This document shows, piece by piece, positions 42,866-43,140 of a stretch of DNA of 43,140 nucleotides. The notes under the pieces are model-generated. The model had not been told where the DNA came from and made no database searches. It saw nothing but the letters and a program-made list of their open reading frames with translations. The stretch comes from Listeria grandensis FSL F6-0971 (GTDB lineage: Bacteria > Bacillota > Bacilli > Lactobacillales > Listeriaceae), in NCBI RefSeq assembly GCF_000525835.1, contig NZ_AODD01000018.1, forward strand, positions 1-43,140, read 5' to 3'. The position numbers and the translations under genes are program-made. Position 1 is the stretch's first letter. Every line of letters begins with the position of its first letter.

Positions 42866-43140
42866 ATGGAAAATGAGTTTGAAGCACCGAAAAAGAAAGT
42901 GAATGGATGGAAATGGAGTACTATTATTGTGAGTATCGTTTCAGTTATTACGATATCATTTATGGGTTTTGCACTTTTTAATCAAAATCAAGCGGGAATG
43001 AATGGTCAAGGAAATATGCCAACGAATGGACAGTCGCAAATGGGTGGCTCTGATGAAACATATGGAACGCCGCCAAGTGGTGCTCCTGGACAACAACAAG
43101 GAGGAGGTTCGTCCGGTTCATCTGGTGATACAGATGCGGA
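42866..43140 (+). CDS. Membrane protein with Gly/Gln-rich extracellular region (partial)
   Basis: Starts at ATG 42866 with AGGAG upstream and runs off the window. Residues 1-17 are cytoplasmic and charged, about 18-38 form a membrane helix (TIIVSIVSVITISFMGFALF), and the rest seen is low-complexity Asn, Gln, Gly, Met, Pro and Ser. The functional domain must lie beyond the end. No family can be assigned. Confidence 0.75.
   Translation, partial: MENEFEAPKKKVNGWKWSTIIVSIVSVITISFMGFALFNQNQAGMNGQGNMPTNGQSQMGGSDETYGTPPSGAPGQQQGGGSSGSSGDTDA

Overview
The window comes from a low-GC Gram-positive bacterium, almost certainly a member of the Listeriaceae. The strongest evidence is the unbroken order hemY-acpS-alr-mazE-mazF-rsbR-rsbS-rsbT-rsbU-rsbV-rsbW-sigB-rsbX, the genus Listeria arrangement. 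Sortase-type and lipobox proteins, preQ1 and Mn2+ riboswitches and CcpA-type cre sites also fit. The flanking genes and several inserted blocks differ from what I know of L. monocytogenes, so a more divergent Listeria-like species is likely. Species cannot be decided from sequence reading alone.

Layout. 1-90: tail of a DEAD-box RNA helicase (cshA). 113-4817: minus-strand aldo/keto reductase with its MerR-type regulator, then a YhgE/Pip membrane protein translationally coupled to an Rrf2-family regulator with two matching palindromic operators. 4920-5495: a preQ1-I riboswitch and the queuosine-precursor transporter queT. 5551-6297: two small exported or membrane proteins. 6516-8473: PH-domain membrane proteins of the YdbS/YdbT type, the second split by a one-base shift. 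8499-12211: hemY, acpS, alr and the mazEF toxin-antitoxin pair. 12525-17419: the complete stressosome/sigma-B regulatory operon with an internal sigma-B promoter.

17547-21565 holds a four-gene operon that looks like a D-Ala-D-Ser glycopeptide-resistance module: PBP-type D,D-carboxypeptidase lipoprotein, VanC/VanG-type ligase, VanXY-type bifunctional D,D-peptidase and a soluble VanT-type serine racemase. It has no vanR/vanS in the window, but its promoter carries a perfect 11-bp-spaced direct repeat of the kind bound by OmpR/PhoB-family activators. tex and a SprT-like gene follow, then tRNA-Asn and tRNA-Ser.

24730-31316 looks like a cell-wall glycan salvage locus: a minus-strand operon (cellobiose-type PTS EIIC, small membrane protein, anmK, mupG) faces a divergently transcribed, LPXTG-anchored GH10-like glycosidase. 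Both divergent promoters carry a cre element over the -35 box. The glycosidase gene is broken by a one-base shift in an A run. tRNA-Glu, tRNA-Leu and an N5-(carboxyethyl)ornithine synthase follow.

33234-43140 contains a capA-like gene broken by two compensating shifts, a yybP-ykoY-type Mn2+ riboswitch in front of an uncharacterised glycine-zipper membrane protein, leucine dehydrogenase, a histidine phosphatase, a YdcF protein, a lipoprotein, a VanZ-RDD fusion protein, a DUF4064 protein, the decayed C-terminal remnant of an acyltransferase, ogt, and the start of a Gly/Gln-rich membrane protein. Four single-base shifts in three genes, three of them at or beside short homopolymers, mean either gene decay or sequencing error. 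This should be settled before any of these genes is called a pseudogene.
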